This document shows, piece after piece, positions 7,157 through 16,847 of a stretch of DNA of 64,000 nucleotides (positions are counted from its first letter, which is position 1; every line of letters begins with the position of its first letter). The notes beneath the pieces were generated by a model. It worked only from the letters and a program-made list of their open reading frames with translations. It had not been told where the DNA came from and ran no database searches. The stretch is from Umezawaea tangerina (GTDB lineage: Bacteria > Actinomycetota > Actinomycetes > Mycobacteriales > Pseudonocardiaceae): assembly GCF_003002815.1 (NCBI RefSeq), contig NZ_PVTF01000018.1:1-64000 (forward strand), in the 5' to 3' direction. The translations under genes and the position numbers were made by a program.

Positions 7157-9298
7157 TCAGGTACCGGGCTGGATGTGCTGCTCGAAGTAGGTCGCGATCT
7201 CGTCCGCGGTCAGCTTCTCGTCACCCGTCTTGGTGACGATGCCCAGCAGCGGCCGGTCCGTCGCGGTGAACGCGAGCAGCCCCACGCCGCCGTCGGCGGA
7301 CGACCGGTACTTGCCCTCCAGGCCGTTGCCCGCCCACTGCGCCTCGACCACGTCGGCCCGCAGCGACTGCACGACGGCGTCGGCACCCTGCTGGGCACCG
7401 GTGACCGTGTCGGTGAGGACGTACTGGACGGCGTAGTCGTCGGCCAGCTCGCAGCTGACGACGCTGCCCTTGATCGCGTTGACGCCGGACACGCCCGCCG
7501 CGCCGCCGGTCTTGCAGGTGCTGCCGTCCGGCACGACGCCCGCGAGCTGGCGCAGGCACTTGGTGAAGCCCTTGTCGTCGGTCGCGGTGTCGGTCTTGCA
7601 CTCCTGCGCGTTCGGGACGTCCGGGCCGCTCAGCGCGAAGATCCCGCCGACGACACCCAGCACCAGCACGACCGCGCCGCCCGCGGCCAGCAGCACCTTG
7701 CGGTTGGGCTGCTTCTTGGCGGGCTTGGCGGTGACGGTGCTGGGGAAGTTGAACTCCTGCGGCCCGGTCGTCGGGTACGGGGAGTTGACCGAGAAGGACG
7801 TGTTCACCGAGTACGGCGCGGTCACCGGGTGGCCGCCGGTGGTCGTGGGGTTGACCTGGTGGGGACCGCTCTGCACCTGGTGCGAGCCGGTGTGCACGGG
7901 GTGGGGGCCGCTGTGGACCGGGTACGGGCCGCTCAGCGCCGGGTTCATCGGATGGGGACCGCTGAGCGCCGGGTTCACCGGGTAGGGGCCGCTGAGCGCG
8001 GGGTTGACCGGGTACGGGCCGCTCAGCGCGGGGTTCGCAGGCAGCGGGCCGCTCTGCGCCGGGAACCCGCCGGTGGTGGGCATGTTCTGCGCCGGGAAAC
8101 CACCGGTGGCGGGCATGTTCTGGGTCGGGTAGTCGCCGTCGTCGACGGGTTCCGTCACGACCGTGGGCACCTCGCTGTTGGACAGCGTCACGGTCGACGG
8201 CTCGTCGTCGGTCTCGCGGAGGTGGATGCCCTCCTTGGGCACGTGGTGCGCGCCGAGCGCGACGGCCGTCTCCGGCTGGTCGAGGCTGGTGGGCGCGACC
8301 CGGACCTGCTCGGTGATCATGGCGCTGATCAGCGGGATCCGGCTGGAGCCGCCGACCAGGTAGATGCCCGCGAGCTGGTCGGCGGACATGCCGGTGGACG
8401 CGATCGTGGAGGCCAGCAGCTCGGCGCTGCGCAGCAGGCGCGGCCGGACCAGCGCCTCCATGTCCGCGCGGGTGACGGCCACGTCGACGAACGGCGGCGG
8501 CATCGGCACCTCGGTCCGGAGGTGCCGCGACAGCGCCTCCTTGGCCGAGCGGACGTCGTCGAGCATGGCGCGGCGGGCGCGGCGGTCCGCGGTCGAGTCC
8601 GGCCGCATCAGCCGCTGCCAGTGGCCGGGGTCGCTGTGCGAGACCTGGCGGCCGACGTGCTCCAGCAGGGCCTGGTCGACGTCGAGGCCGCCGAGGTCGG
8701 GCAGGCCGTCGTTGGCGAGCACCTCGAAGCCGTGCCGGGTCACGCCGACGATGGCCACGTCGAACGTGCCCGCGCCCAGGTCGTAGACGGCCAGCGCCTG
8801 CCCGGTGACGAAGTCGCGCTCGATCGCCAGCGCGTAGTGCGCCGCGGCGGCCACGGGTTCCGGCACCAGCACGATCTCGGCGGTCACCCCGGCCAGCCGG
8901 GCGGCGGAGACCAGCACGTTGCGGCGGCTCGGACCCCACTGCGCCGGGTGGGTCAGCCGGATCTCGTCGAGCTGGGCGCCGTTGAGCTGGCGGGCGGTCT
9001 CCTCCAGCACGCGGCCGAGCACGGCGGCCAGCGCGTCGGTGACCGGCACGACGGTGCCGCCCAGGCGCAGCATCCCCTCGGCGATGCGGCGTTTCGGGTT
9101 CGGCTCGTAGCGCGACGGGTCGAGCCGGGCGCGGCGCTCGGCGTCGCGGCCGACGACGAGGGAGCCGTCCTCCTCGCAGTAGACCGCGGACGGCATCGCC
9201 GACGAGCCGTCCACCTCGACCACCCTGGGCGGGCGGCCGTGCGCGGAGAGCACCGCCACCGTGTTGGAAGTACCCAGGTCAACGGACAGGACGCGCAC
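7157..9298 (-). CDS. Membrane-anchored Hsp70-like protein
   Basis: 713 residues. The N-terminal ~380 are a DnaK-type ATPase domain (VDLGTSNTVAVL phosphate 1, VYDLGAGTFDVAIVG phosphate 2, GIYLVGGSSRIPLI adenosine). The substrate-binding domain of DnaK is missing. In its place are an acidic segment, a Pro/Gly/Ser linker with NPALSGPYPV-type repeats (about 400-510), a basic patch, one membrane helix (about 533-556) and a ~157-residue extracytoplasmic domain with four cysteines (about 567, 581, 596 and 616) that could form disulfides. GTG has an AGGGGAG ribosome site. It may couple a cytosolic ATPase switch to an envelope sensor; no partner is visible nearby. Confidence 0.85.
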   Translation of the reverse strand: MRVLSVDLGTSNTVAVLSAHGRPPRVVEVDGSSAMPSAVYCEEDGSLVVGRDAERRARLDPSRYEPNPKRRIAEGMLRLGGTVVPVTDALAAVLGRVLEETARQLNGAQLDEIRLTHPAQWGPSRRNVLVSAARLAGVTAEIVLVPEPVAAAAHYALAIERDFVTGQALAVYDLGAGTFDVAIVGVTRHGFEVLANDGLPDLGGLDVDQALLEHVGRQVSHSDPGHWQRLMRPDSTADRRARRAMLDDVRSAKEALSRHLRTEVPMPPPFVDVAVTRADMEALVRPRLLRSAELLASTIASTGMSADQLAGIYLVGGSSRIPLISAMITEQVRVAPTSLDQPETAVALGAHHVPKEGIHLRETDDEPSTVTLSNSEVPTVVTEPVDDGDYPTQNMPATGGFPAQNMPTTGGFPAQSGPLPANPALSGPYPVNPALSGPYPVNPALSGPHPMNPALSGPYPVHSGPHPVHTGSHQVQSGPHQVNPTTTGGHPVTAPYSVNTSFSVNSPYPTTGPQEFNFPSTVTAKPAKKQPNRKVLLAAGGAVVLVLGVVGGIFALSGPDVPNAQECKTDTATDDKGFTKCLRQLAGVVPDGSTCKTGGAAGVSGVNAIKGSVVSCELADDYAVQYVLTDTVTGAQQGADAVVQSLRADVVEAQWAGNGLEGKYRSSADGGVGLLAFTATDRPLLGIVTKTGDEKLTADEIATYFEQHIQPGT

Positions 9299-9520
9299 GT
9301 TCTCCCCTTAGTCGGTGGACCGGCTTGATGGTGCCACGTCGGGCACCGGCCGTGGTCGGCGGTTGACCGGATTGAGTCGTACGAGGTCACCGTGCGCCGA
9401 ACCGGGCCACGAGGGCGTCCCGACAGGTGCTGGAAGGCCTCACCGCCGGCAAGTTCTCGTCGCGGACGCCGACACTTCCGGGGGACCTCGCCACCGGTGC
9501 TGAGCAGCCGCGACCGGAAA

Positions 9521-9543
9521 ATGTCGGTGCTCTCGGTCAGGAT
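9521..9543 (+). promoter_or_regulatory. RecA-NDp-like promoter of lhr, leaderless
   Basis: ATGTCGGTG (9521-9529), 8 nt, CAGGAT (9538-9543) matches the damage promoter except C for T at the first -10 base. The ATG of lhr is 6 nt further on, so the transcript would be leaderless. lhr is damage-inducible in mycobacteria, which supports the assignment. Confidence 0.7.
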
Positions 9544-9549
9544 GGGGGC

Positions 9550-12500
9550 ATGGACGCGCTGGAGGCCTTCTCACCCGCGACCCGGCAGTGGTTCGCCGGG
9601 GCCTTCGCCGCACCCACGGACGCCCAGGCGGGGGCGTGGCGGGCCGCGGCCGCGGGCGAGCACACGCTGGTCGTCGCGCCGACCGGGTCGGGCAAGACGC
9701 TGTCGGCGTTCCTGTGGTCGCTCGACCAGCTGGCGTCGACCCCCGCGCCCGAGGACCCGAAGCTGCGGTGCCGGGTCCTCTACATCTCGCCGTTGAAGGC
9801 GCTGGCGGTCGACGTGGAGCGCAACCTGCGGGCGCCGTTGACGGGCATCCGGCAGGCCGCGCACCGGTTGGGGCTGCCGGAGCCGTCGATCGCGGTCGGC
9901 ATGCGGACCGGCGACACGCCCGCGGACGAGCGGCGGGCGTTCATGCGGACGCCGCCGGACGTGCTGGTGACCACGCCGGAGTCGTTGTTCCTGATCCTCA
10001 CCTCGGCCGCGCGCGAGTCGCTGCGGGGTGTGCGGACGGTGATCCTGGACGAGGTGCACGCGGTCGCGGGGACCAAGCGCGGCGGGCACCTGGCGCTGTC
10101 GCTGGAACGGCTGGACGCGCTGCTCGAGAAGCCGGCGCAGCGGATCGGGCTGTCCGCGACGGTGCGGCCGGTCGAGGAGGTCTGCTCGTTCCTCGCCGGC
10201 GGGCGCCCGGTGCGAGTGGTGCAGCCGAAGACCGCCAAGACCATCGAGGTGCGGGTCGAGGTGCCGGTGGAGGACATGTCGGTCCTCGGGCAGCCGACCG
10301 GCGAGGTGTCGGGCTCGGCGGCGGGGGCCGAGCAGAAGGCGTCGATCTGGCCCGCCGTGGAGCAGCGGATCCTGGACCTGGTCCGGGAGCACCGCTCGAC
10401 GATCGTGTTCGCGAACTCCCGGCGGCTCGCGGAGAAGCTGACCGCGCGGCTCAACGAGCTGGCCGAGGAGGCCGTGGCGCTCGAGACCTTCCCCGCGGAG
10501 GCGATCGGGCAGTCCGGGCTCACCACGCAGACGGCCCCGGTCGTCGCGCGCGCGCACCACGGGTCGATGGCGCGCGAGCAGCGGACGGTGGTCGAGGAGG
10601 AGCTGAAGTCCGGGCGGCTGCCGTGCGTGGTGGCGACGTCGTCGTTGGAGCTGGGCATCGACATGGGGGCGGTCGACCTGGTGGTCCAGGTCGAGGCGCC
10701 GCCGACGGTGGCGTCCGGCATGCAGCGGGTCGGCCGGGCGGGTCACCAGGTGGGGGCGGTGTCGCGCGGGGTGATGTTCCCGAAGTTCCGCGGCGACCTG
10801 GTGTCGTGCGCGGTCGTCGCGGAGCGGATGCGCGACGGCGCGATCGAGGCCGTCCGGTACCCGCGCAACCCGTTGGACGTGCTGGCGCAGCACGTCGTGG
10901 CGATGGTGGCGCTGGAGACGTGGACGGTGGAGGCGCTGGCCGGGCTGGTGCGCAAGGCCGCGCCGTTCGCGGCGCTGCCGGAGTCGGCGCTGATCGCGGT
11001 GCTGGACATGCTGGCGGGCCGGTACCCGAGCGAGGAGTTCGGCGAGCTGCGGCCGCGGATCACCTGGGACCGGGTCACCGGTGAGCTGCGCGGCAGGCCG
11101 GGCGCGCAGCGGCTGGCGGTGACGTCGGGCGGCACGATCCCGGACCGGGGCATGTTCGCGGTGATGACACCGGCCGCGGAGAGTCGGCCGGGGTCGCGGG
11201 TCGGCGAGCTGGACGAGGAGATGGTCTACGAGTCGCGGGTGGGCGACACGTTCCTGCTGGGCACGTCCGCGTGGCGGGTGCAGGACATCACGCACGACCG
11301 GGTGGTCGTGGTGCCCGCGCCGGGGCAGCCCGCGCGGATGCCGTTCTGGAAGGGCGACGCGCCGGGCAGGCCGCTGGAGCTCGGGCGCGCGTTGGGGAAG
11401 TTCCTGCGGGAGATGTCCACGGCGGACGCCCCGCACGCGGCCGTGCGGGCGGCCGACGCCGGGCTGGACGCGTGGGCGGCGAGCAACCTGGCGAGCTACC
11501 TGACCGAGCAGCGCGAGGCCACCCGGCACGTGCCGAACGACCGGGTGATCCTCGTCGAGCGGTTCCGCGACGAGCTGGGCGACTGGCGGCTGGTCGTGCA
11601 CTCGCCGTTCGGGGCGCAGGTCAACGCGCCGTGGGCATTGGCGATCGCGGCCAGGCTGCGGGAGCGGCGGGGTGTGGAGGTGCAGGCGGCGCACTCCGAC
11701 GACGGCATCGTGGTGCGGCTGCCCGACGCGGTCGACCTGGACGGCGCGGACGTGGTGGTGGGCGCGGAGGACGTGCTGCTGGACCCGGAGGAGGTCGAGC
11801 AGATCGTCGTCGCCGAGGTCGGCGGGTCGGCGCTGTTCGCCGCGCGGTTCCGGGAGTGCGCGGCCCGGTCGCTGCTGCTCCCCCGGCGCGACCCGCGCAA
11901 GCGGTCGCCGTTGTGGCAGCAGCGGCAGCGGGCGGCGCAGCTGCTGTCGGTGGCGGCGAAGTACGAGAGCTTCCCGGTGGTGCTGGAGGCCATGCGTGAA
12001 TGCCTCCAGGACGTGTACGACGTGCCGGGGCTGCGCGAGCTGATGGGTGACGTGCGGGCCCGCCGGGTGCGGGTGGTGGAGGTGGAGACGCCGACGCCGT
12101 CCCCGTTCGCGCGGAGCCTGCTGTTCGGCTACGTCGGCATGTTCCTGTACGAGACGGACACCCCGCTGGCCGAGCGGCGGGCGGCGGCGCTGTCGCTGGA
12201 CTCGACGCTGCTGGCGGAACTGCTCGGGTCGGAGGCGATCCGCGAGCTGCTCGACCCGGAGGTGGTCGAGGAGGTCGAGCGCAGCCTGCAACGGCTGGTC
12301 GAGGACCGGCACGCGCGGCACGCCGAGGACGCGGCGGACCTGCTGCGGTTCCTCGGCGACCTCACCGAGGCCGAGGGCTCGCAGCGCGGGATCCGGCCGG
12401 AGTGGTTCACCGAGCTGGTGGAGCAGCGGCGGGCGATCCGCATCCGGATCGCGGGGCAGGAGCGGGTGATCGCGATCGAGGACGCCGGTCGCTACCGGGA

Positions 12501-14094
12501 CGCGCTGGGGGTGGCGCTGCCGGTGGGGGTGCCGGAGGTGTTCACCGAGCCGGTGGCCGACCCGGTCGGCGACCTGCTCGGCCGGTACGCCCGCACGCAC
12601 GGCCCGTTCCCGGCCGTGGAGGCGGCGGCCAGGTTCGGGCTGGGGATCGCGGTGGTGACCGGGGTGCTGGACCGGATGTCCGGGACGGGTCGGCTGGTGC
12701 GCGGCGAGCTGCGGCCGGGTGGCACGCACACCGAGTACTGCGACGCCGAGGTGCTGCGCAGGCTGCGGCGGGCGTCGCTGGCGCGGCTGCGGGCTGAGGT
12801 GGAACCGGTGGAGCCCGCGGCGCTGGGCCGGTTCCTGCCGAGCTGGCACGGCGTGGGCCGGAAGCCGCGGTCCGGGCCGTCGGTGGACGACGTGCTGTCG
12901 GTGGTGGAGCAGCTGGCGGGCGCTCCGCTGCCCGCGAGCGCGCTGGAGTCGTTGCTGCTGCCCGCGCGGCTGCCCGGCTACTCCCCCGCGCTGCTCGACG
13001 AGCTGACGGCGTCGGGCGAGGTGACGTGGACCGGGTGCGGTTCGCTGGCCGGTGGCGACGGGTGGATCGCGCTGGCGCCGACGGACGTGGCCGACCTGCT
13101 GCTGCCCGACCTGGTGCCGGAGGCGGCCCCGGAGTCGCCGCTGCACCTGGCGGTGGTCGAGGCGCTGGCCGGTGGCGCGCTGTTCTTCCGGCAACTGGTC
13201 GACCGGGTGTCGTTGCAGGGGCCGACGACGGACTCCGAGGTGGTCGGCGCGCTGTGGGACCTGGTCTGGGCGGGGCTGGTCACGAACGACACGCTGGCGC
13301 CGTTGCGGGCGCTGGTGTCCGGCAAGAGCGCCGCGCACAAGCCCCGGCGCACGGCACCGCGCGGCCGCTACGCCCGGATGCGGGCCGGGCGGCCGGACAT
13401 GCCCAGCCGCAGCGGACCGCCGACCGTCGCGGGCCGGTGGTCGCTCGCCGTCGTGCCCGCGTCCGACCCGACTCGTCGAGCGCACGCCAGGGCGGAGGCA
13501 TTCCTGGAGCGGCACGGCGTCCTGACCAGGGGCGCGCTGGACACCGAGCGGGTGACCGGCGGGTTCAGCGGGGTGTACCGGGTACTTCGGGCGATGGAGG
13601 AGTCCGGGCAGGTGGTCCGCGGATACGTGGTCGAAGGGCTCGGTGCCGCGCAGTTCGCCGCGCGCGGCGCGGTCGACCGGCTCCGCGCGCTGTCCAGGCC
13701 ACCGGGCCAGGACCACCTGGGCACTCCGGAGTCGGTCGTGCTCGCCGCCGCCGACCCCGCCCAGCCCTACGGCGCCGCCCTGGACTGGCCCGACCTCGTC
13801 GGCGAGGGCAAACACCGACCCGCCCGCAAGGCCGGGGCGTTGACGGTGCTGGTGGACGGGGTGGCCGTGCTGTACGTGGAGCGCGGCGGGCGTTCGCTGC
13901 TGTCGTTCACCGAGGACGAGGAGGTGCTGCGGGTCGCCGCGCGCTCACTGAGCCGGGCCGTGCACGACGGCTGGCTGGGGCAGCTGGCCGTGCAGAAGGC
14001 CGACGGCGAGATCGCGCTGGGGTCCCGGTTGGCCGGGGTGCTCCAGGAGGCCGGGTTCCGGGCGACACCGAAGGGGTTGAGGCTGAGGACATGA
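9550..14094 (+). CDS. lhr: ATP-dependent helicase Lhr (long form)
   Basis: A 1514-residue superfamily 2 3'-5' helicase, the usual size of actinobacterial Lhr. Walker A APTGSGKT is at 43-50, DEVH (motif II) follows, then SAT (motif III, LSATVRP) and motif VI QRVGRAGHQ. Downstream are the winged-helix and beta-barrel Lhr core and the large C-terminal domain. Lhr translocates on single-stranded DNA and unwinds RNA:DNA hybrids, and is induced by DNA damage in mycobacteria. The frame is open to 9427 but ATG 9550 is preferred because it sits just after a damage-type promoter and aligns with the family N-terminus. Note that the Nei2/nucleoside genes often beside lhr are absent. Confidence 0.96.
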   Translation: MDALEAFSPATRQWFAGAFAAPTDAQAGAWRAAAAGEHTLVVAPTGSGKTLSAFLWSLDQLASTPAPEDPKLRCRVLYISPLKALAVDVERNLRAPLTGIRQAAHRLGLPEPSIAVGMRTGDTPADERRAFMRTPPDVLVTTPESLFLILTSAARESLRGVRTVILDEVHAVAGTKRGGHLALSLERLDALLEKPAQRIGLSATVRPVEEVCSFLAGGRPVRVVQPKTAKTIEVRVEVPVEDMSVLGQPTGEVSGSAAGAEQKASIWPAVEQRILDLVREHRSTIVFANSRRLAEKLTARLNELAEEAVALETFPAEAIGQSGLTTQTAPVVARAHHGSMAREQRTVVEEELKSGRLPCVVATSSLELGIDMGAVDLVVQVEAPPTVASGMQRVGRAGHQVGAVSRGVMFPKFRGDLVSCAVVAERMRDGAIEAVRYPRNPLDVLAQHVVAMVALETWTVEALAGLVRKAAPFAALPESALIAVLDMLAGRYPSEEFGELRPRITWDRVTGELRGRPGAQRLAVTSGGTIPDRGMFAVMTPAAESRPGSRVGELDEEMVYESRVGDTFLLGTSAWRVQDITHDRVVVVPAPGQPARMPFWKGDAPGRPLELGRALGKFLREMSTADAPHAAVRAADAGLDAWAASNLASYLTEQREATRHVPNDRVILVERFRDELGDWRLVVHSPFGAQVNAPWALAIAARLRERRGVEVQAAHSDDGIVVRLPDAVDLDGADVVVGAEDVLLDPEEVEQIVVAEVGGSALFAARFRECAARSLLLPRRDPRKRSPLWQQRQRAAQLLSVAAKYESFPVVLEAMRECLQDVYDVPGLRELMGDVRARRVRVVEVETPTPSPFARSLLFGYVGMFLYETDTPLAERRAAALSLDSTLLAELLGSEAIRELLDPEVVEEVERSLQRLVEDRHARHAEDAADLLRFLGDLTEAEGSQRGIRPEWFTELVEQRRAIRIRIAGQERVIAIEDAGRYRDALGVALPVGVPEVFTEPVADPVGDLLGRYARTHGPFPAVEAAARFGLGIAVVTGVLDRMSGTGRLVRGELRPGGTHTEYCDAEVLRRLRRASLARLRAEVEPVEPAALGRFLPSWHGVGRKPRSGPSVDDVLSVVEQLAGAPLPASALESLLLPARLPGYSPALLDELTASGEVTWTGCGSLAGGDGWIALAPTDVADLLLPDLVPEAAPESPLHLAVVEALAGGALFFRQLVDRVSLQGPTTDSEVVGALWDLVWAGLVTNDTLAPLRALVSGKSAAHKPRRTAPRGRYARMRAGRPDMPSRSGPPTVAGRWSLAVVPASDPTRRAHARAEAFLERHGVLTRGALDTERVTGGFSGVYRVLRAMEESGQVVRGYVVEGLGAAQFAARGAVDRLRALSRPPGQDHLGTPESVVLAAADPAQPYGAALDWPDLVGEGKHRPARKAGALTVLVDGVAVLYVERGGRSLLSFTEDEEVLRVAARSLSRAVHDGWLGQLAVQKADGEIALGSRLAGVLQEAGFRATPKGLRLRT

Positions 14095-14415
14095 GGGGCT
14101 GGGACTGCGCAGGCACCGGACCGCGAGGGGGGGCGGGCCGTGCCGTGGGCTCAGGGTGCGGGGGCCAGGCCGTGGGCTCAGGCTGTGGAGGGCCAGGCCG
14201 CGGGCTCGGGGTGCGGGGGCTAGGTCGTGGGCTTGTGCCGGCGGGCCGGGTCGCGGACTCAGGCCTGCGGGAGCCGGGCCGTGGGCTTGTGCCTGCTGGA
14301 GCGAGGACGCGGGTCCGCGGAAACCTGGCCGTGGGATTGTGCCCGCAGGGCAGGAGCGTGAAGGGCTGGGTTGTGGGAGTTCTGGGGGTGGGAGGGCTCT
14401 GGGAGACTGTGGGGC
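14095..14415 (+). repeat. Degenerate GC-rich tandem repeats, no gene
   Basis: This 320-bp gap holds imperfect copies of a unit resembling GCCGTGGGCTCAGG followed by TGCGGGGGCCAGG (clearest from 14138 to 14240) and then GTGGGCTTGTGCCTG-like copies to about 14350. Spacing varies around 25-35 bp. Open frames here have no family resemblance. I see no promoter motif that clearly serves the following gene. Confidence 0.6.
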
Positions 14416-14847
14416 ATGGGTAGACGGCGGGCGGTGTTGGCGGCGGTGGGCACTGTCGTGTTCACCGCCTTCGGTGCCATCGCCGCCAGTGCCGACTGGA
14501 CCGACAGCGCGCATGTGGGTGCCTGCGAGTTCGGTATTTGCGGGACCGTCGTGAACGACCTGGACATCTCCGTCGACATCGCGTTGGACTGGTGCGAGTG
14601 GGAGTCGGCGCCGTGCGAGTCCAAGGGGGTTCGGACCTTGGGCGCCCAGACCAGCAGTGACGCGGCGGCGAAGGTCGACGTGGACGGGTTCCGGGTGCCG
14701 GACGGGCTGCGGTACCAGGTGGTGTTCACCTACGCGTTCAGCGGTGAGACCGTGTGGCTCGACCCCGGTTGGCACAAGATCAGCACCGACACCGTCGCCC
14801 GCATCGCCGCCTACCGGCCAGGCCCCGTGATCGGACCGGCCCAGTAG
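14416..14847 (+). CDS. Secreted hypothetical protein
   Basis: 143 residues with an N-terminal signal peptide: GRRR, a hydrophobic stretch VLAAVGTVVFTAFGAIA and a probable cleavage after ASA (about residue 26). The mature part has four cysteines (in HVGACEFGICG and LDWCEWESAPCES), suggesting two disulfides, and a beta-rich tail. ATG 14416 is chosen over an in-frame ATG 15 codons upstream because it places the basic n-region at the start. I do not recognise the family. It stands alone after the lhr repeat tract; a small exported or envelope protein is the most that can be said. Confidence 0.7.
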   Translation: MGRRRAVLAAVGTVVFTAFGAIAASADWTDSAHVGACEFGICGTVVNDLDISVDIALDWCEWESAPCESKGVRTLGAQTSSDAAAKVDVDGFRVPDGLRYQVVFTYAFSGETVWLDPGWHKISTDTVARIAAYRPGPVIGPAQ

Positions 14848-14984
14848 CCGGCCTTCCGGCACCGATCTCCTCAGCGCCGATCCTCAACACGGGCCCAGCG
14901 CTGGCTCTCAGCGCCGGCCCCAGCGCCGGCCCTCAGCCCTGACCTCCGACCTCACCGGCACCTGTCTTCCCCGTGCCACCTGTC

Positions 14985-15983
14985 TCAGGTGAACAGGGTG
15001 CTGTAGGCGTTGAGGGCGGGTTGGCCGCCCAGGTGGGCGTAGAGGACCTTGGAGTCGCGCGGGATCTCGCCGGTGGAGACCAGTTCGATGAGCCCCGCCA
15101 GGGACTTGCCCTCGTAGACCGGGTCGGTGATCATGCCCTCCAGGGAGGCACCCAGGCGCATGGCGTCCATTGTGGACTTGCCGGGGACGCCGTAGACACC
15201 CTCGTGGAAGCGTTCGTCGAGCAGGACGTCGGCGGCGGTCACCTCGGTGCCGATCAGGTCGGCGGTGGCGGTGGCGATCCTGAGCACCTGGGCGCGGGTC
15301 TCGGCGGGTTTGGCGGAGGCGTCGATGCCGAGGACGCGGCGGGCCGGGTTGGTGTCCGCGAAGCCGGCGACCATGCCCGCGTGGGTGCTGCCGGTGACCG
15401 AGCAGACGATGACGGTGTCGAAGAAGACGCCGAGCTGGGCTTCCTGGGCCTCGACCTCCTTGGCCCAGTTGGCGAAGCCGAGACCGCCCAGCCGGTGGTC
15501 GGAGGCGCCTGCCGGGATCGGGTACGGGGTGCCGCCCGCGGCGCGGACGTCGGCGATGGCCTGTTCCCACGCGGGCTTGACGCCGATGCCGAAGTCGGCG
15601 CGCACCAGGCGGATGTCGGCGCCCATCATGCGGCTGAGCTGGATGTTGCCGACCTTGTCGTAGCCGGGGTCCTCCCAGTCGACCCAGCTCTCCTGCACCA
15701 GCACGCACTTCAGCCCGGCCCGCGCGGCGGACGCGGCGACCTGGCGGGTGTGGTTGGACTGGACGCCGCCGATCGAGACGAGGGTGTCGCAGCCCGTGGC
15801 GAGGGCGTCGGCCACGAGGTACTCGAGCTTGCGGGTCTTGTTGCCGCCGTAGGCGAGACCGGAGTTGCAGTCCTCGCGCTTGGCCCACACCTCGGCGCCG
15901 CCCAAGTGGTGGGTGAGGCGTTCCAGCTTGTGCACGGGCGACGGGCCGAAGAGCAGCGGGTAGCGGGGGAAGTCCTGGAGCAC
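14985..15983 (-). CDS. acdS: 1-aminocyclopropane-1-carboxylate deaminase
   Basis: A 332-residue PLP enzyme that opens ACC, the plant ethylene precursor, to 2-oxobutanoate and ammonia. Strong landmarks: [21 protein letters not shown] with the PLP Lys in [37 protein letters not shown] and YAHLGG. The Glu of VYEGK and the Leu of AHLGG are the residues that separate true ACC deaminases from D-cysteine desulfhydrases, and both are present. It lies 12 bp downstream of a GntR regulator in one operon. The organism probably uses ACC as a nitrogen source or interacts with plants or fungi. Confidence 0.92.
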   Translation of the reverse strand: MLQDFPRYPLLFGPSPVHKLERLTHHLGGAEVWAKREDCNSGLAYGGNKTRKLEYLVADALATGCDTLVSIGGVQSNHTRQVAASAARAGLKCVLVQESWVDWEDPGYDKVGNIQLSRMMGADIRLVRADFGIGVKPAWEQAIADVRAAGGTPYPIPAGASDHRLGGLGFANWAKEVEAQEAQLGVFFDTVIVCSVTGSTHAGMVAGFADTNPARRVLGIDASAKPAETRAQVLRIATATADLIGTEVTAADVLLDERFHEGVYGVPGKSTMDAMRLGASLEGMITDPVYEGKSLAGLIELVSTGEIPRDSKVLYAHLGGQPALNAYSTLFT

Positions 15984-15995
15984 CGGGGTTCTCCT

Positions 15996-16691
15996 CTAGT
16001 CGTCGGACTCGGGCGGGGCGGACTCGGCAAGGCCGGACTCGGGCGTGGCGGACTCGAGCAGGTCGGCGAGCGTGGCCCAGTTGAGGGACACCCGGTCGGC
16101 CGCGAGAGCGGGGTCCGCGGCGGCGCAGGCGGCGATCACGTCGGCGTGCATCGCCACCGAGTGGCGGCCGGGCGGAGTGGCGAAGCGCAGGCGTTCGAGC
16201 CTGCGGACGAGCGGGGTGTAGCGGTCGATTGTGGCGGTGACCGCGAAGTTGTCGGCACGGCGGACCGCGACGTCGTGGAACTCGTCGTCGGCGGCCAGCG
16301 CGGCGTTCACGTCGGCGGTGCGCAGCGCCTCCGCGAACCGGGTGTTGGCCGCGCGCATGGCGTCGAGGTCGGCGGGGGTCATCCTCGGGACGGCCAGTCG
16401 GGCGGCCAGTGCGTGCATGGCCTGCACCACGGCGTGCGCCTGCCGGACGGCGGCGGTGTCCAGCGGCGTGACCCTGGTGTAGCTGTGCGGCTTGGTCTCC
16501 ACCAGGCCCTCGTCGGTGAGCCTCGCCAGCGCCTCGCGGACCGGGGTGCGCGACAGGCCGAGCTCCTCGGCCAGGTCGACGTCCTTGATGGGCGTGCCGG
16601 GCGCCAGGTCGCCGCCGACGATGGCCTCGCGGATCGCCGTCAGCGCCCGGTCGCGGTAGAGCGAGCGGTCCAGACGACCAATATATTGCAT
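15996..16691 (-). CDS. GntR/FadR-family regulator of acdS
   Basis: 231 residues. An N-terminal GntR winged helix-turn-helix (LAEELGLSRTPVREALARLTDEGLV, about 40-64) is followed by a helical FCD ligand domain whose metal-binding residues are supplied by DEFHD and later His residues. It is the first gene of the operon with acdS, so it likely senses ACC or a product and controls its own promoter. ATG is 6 nt after a -10 element, giving a leaderless mRNA. The C-terminus has a repetitive PESGLAESAPPESDD tail. Control of acdS by a GntR protein differs from the Lrp-like AcdR of proteobacteria. Confidence 0.88.
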   Translation of the reverse strand: MQYIGRLDRSLYRDRALTAIREAIVGGDLAPGTPIKDVDLAEELGLSRTPVREALARLTDEGLVETKPHSYTRVTPLDTAAVRQAHAVVQAMHALAARLAVPRMTPADLDAMRAANTRFAEALRTADVNAALAADDEFHDVAVRRADNFAVTATIDRYTPLVRRLERLRFATPPGRHSVAMHADVIAACAAADPALAADRVSLNWATLADLLESATPESGLAESAPPESDD

Positions 16692-16726
16692 ATCAGGACT
16701 GTCGCCGATGAAGCGCGCCAGGTCAA
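16679..16726 (-). promoter_or_regulatory. Promoter and candidate operator of the gntR-acdS operon
   Basis: On the minus strand TTGACC (16726-16721), a 17-nt spacer and GACAGT (16703-16698) lie 6 nt before the ATG. Immediately after, within the first codons, is the AT-rich palindrome CAATATATTG (16688-16679), conspicuous in DNA of about 73% GC. It is a plausible autorepressor site, which is inference. Confidence 0.55.
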
Positions 16727-16847
16727 GGGGGTGCCCCAGTCCGGGAGGTGCGGGTTAGTGCGCTGACCGCGAACCCTTGCCGGAGAGTTCCGTCGTCCAG
16801 GCGGTCACTCGGCCCGGAAATGCCCGCCAAGGATCGTGGTCACCGCG

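Noticed and set aside
9571-13815. Giant antisense frame (over 1400 codons) opposite lhr.
   Set aside because: Composition is His/Arg/Pro-rich with no family motif, as expected for the mirror frame of a GC3-rich gene. lhr itself is well supported.
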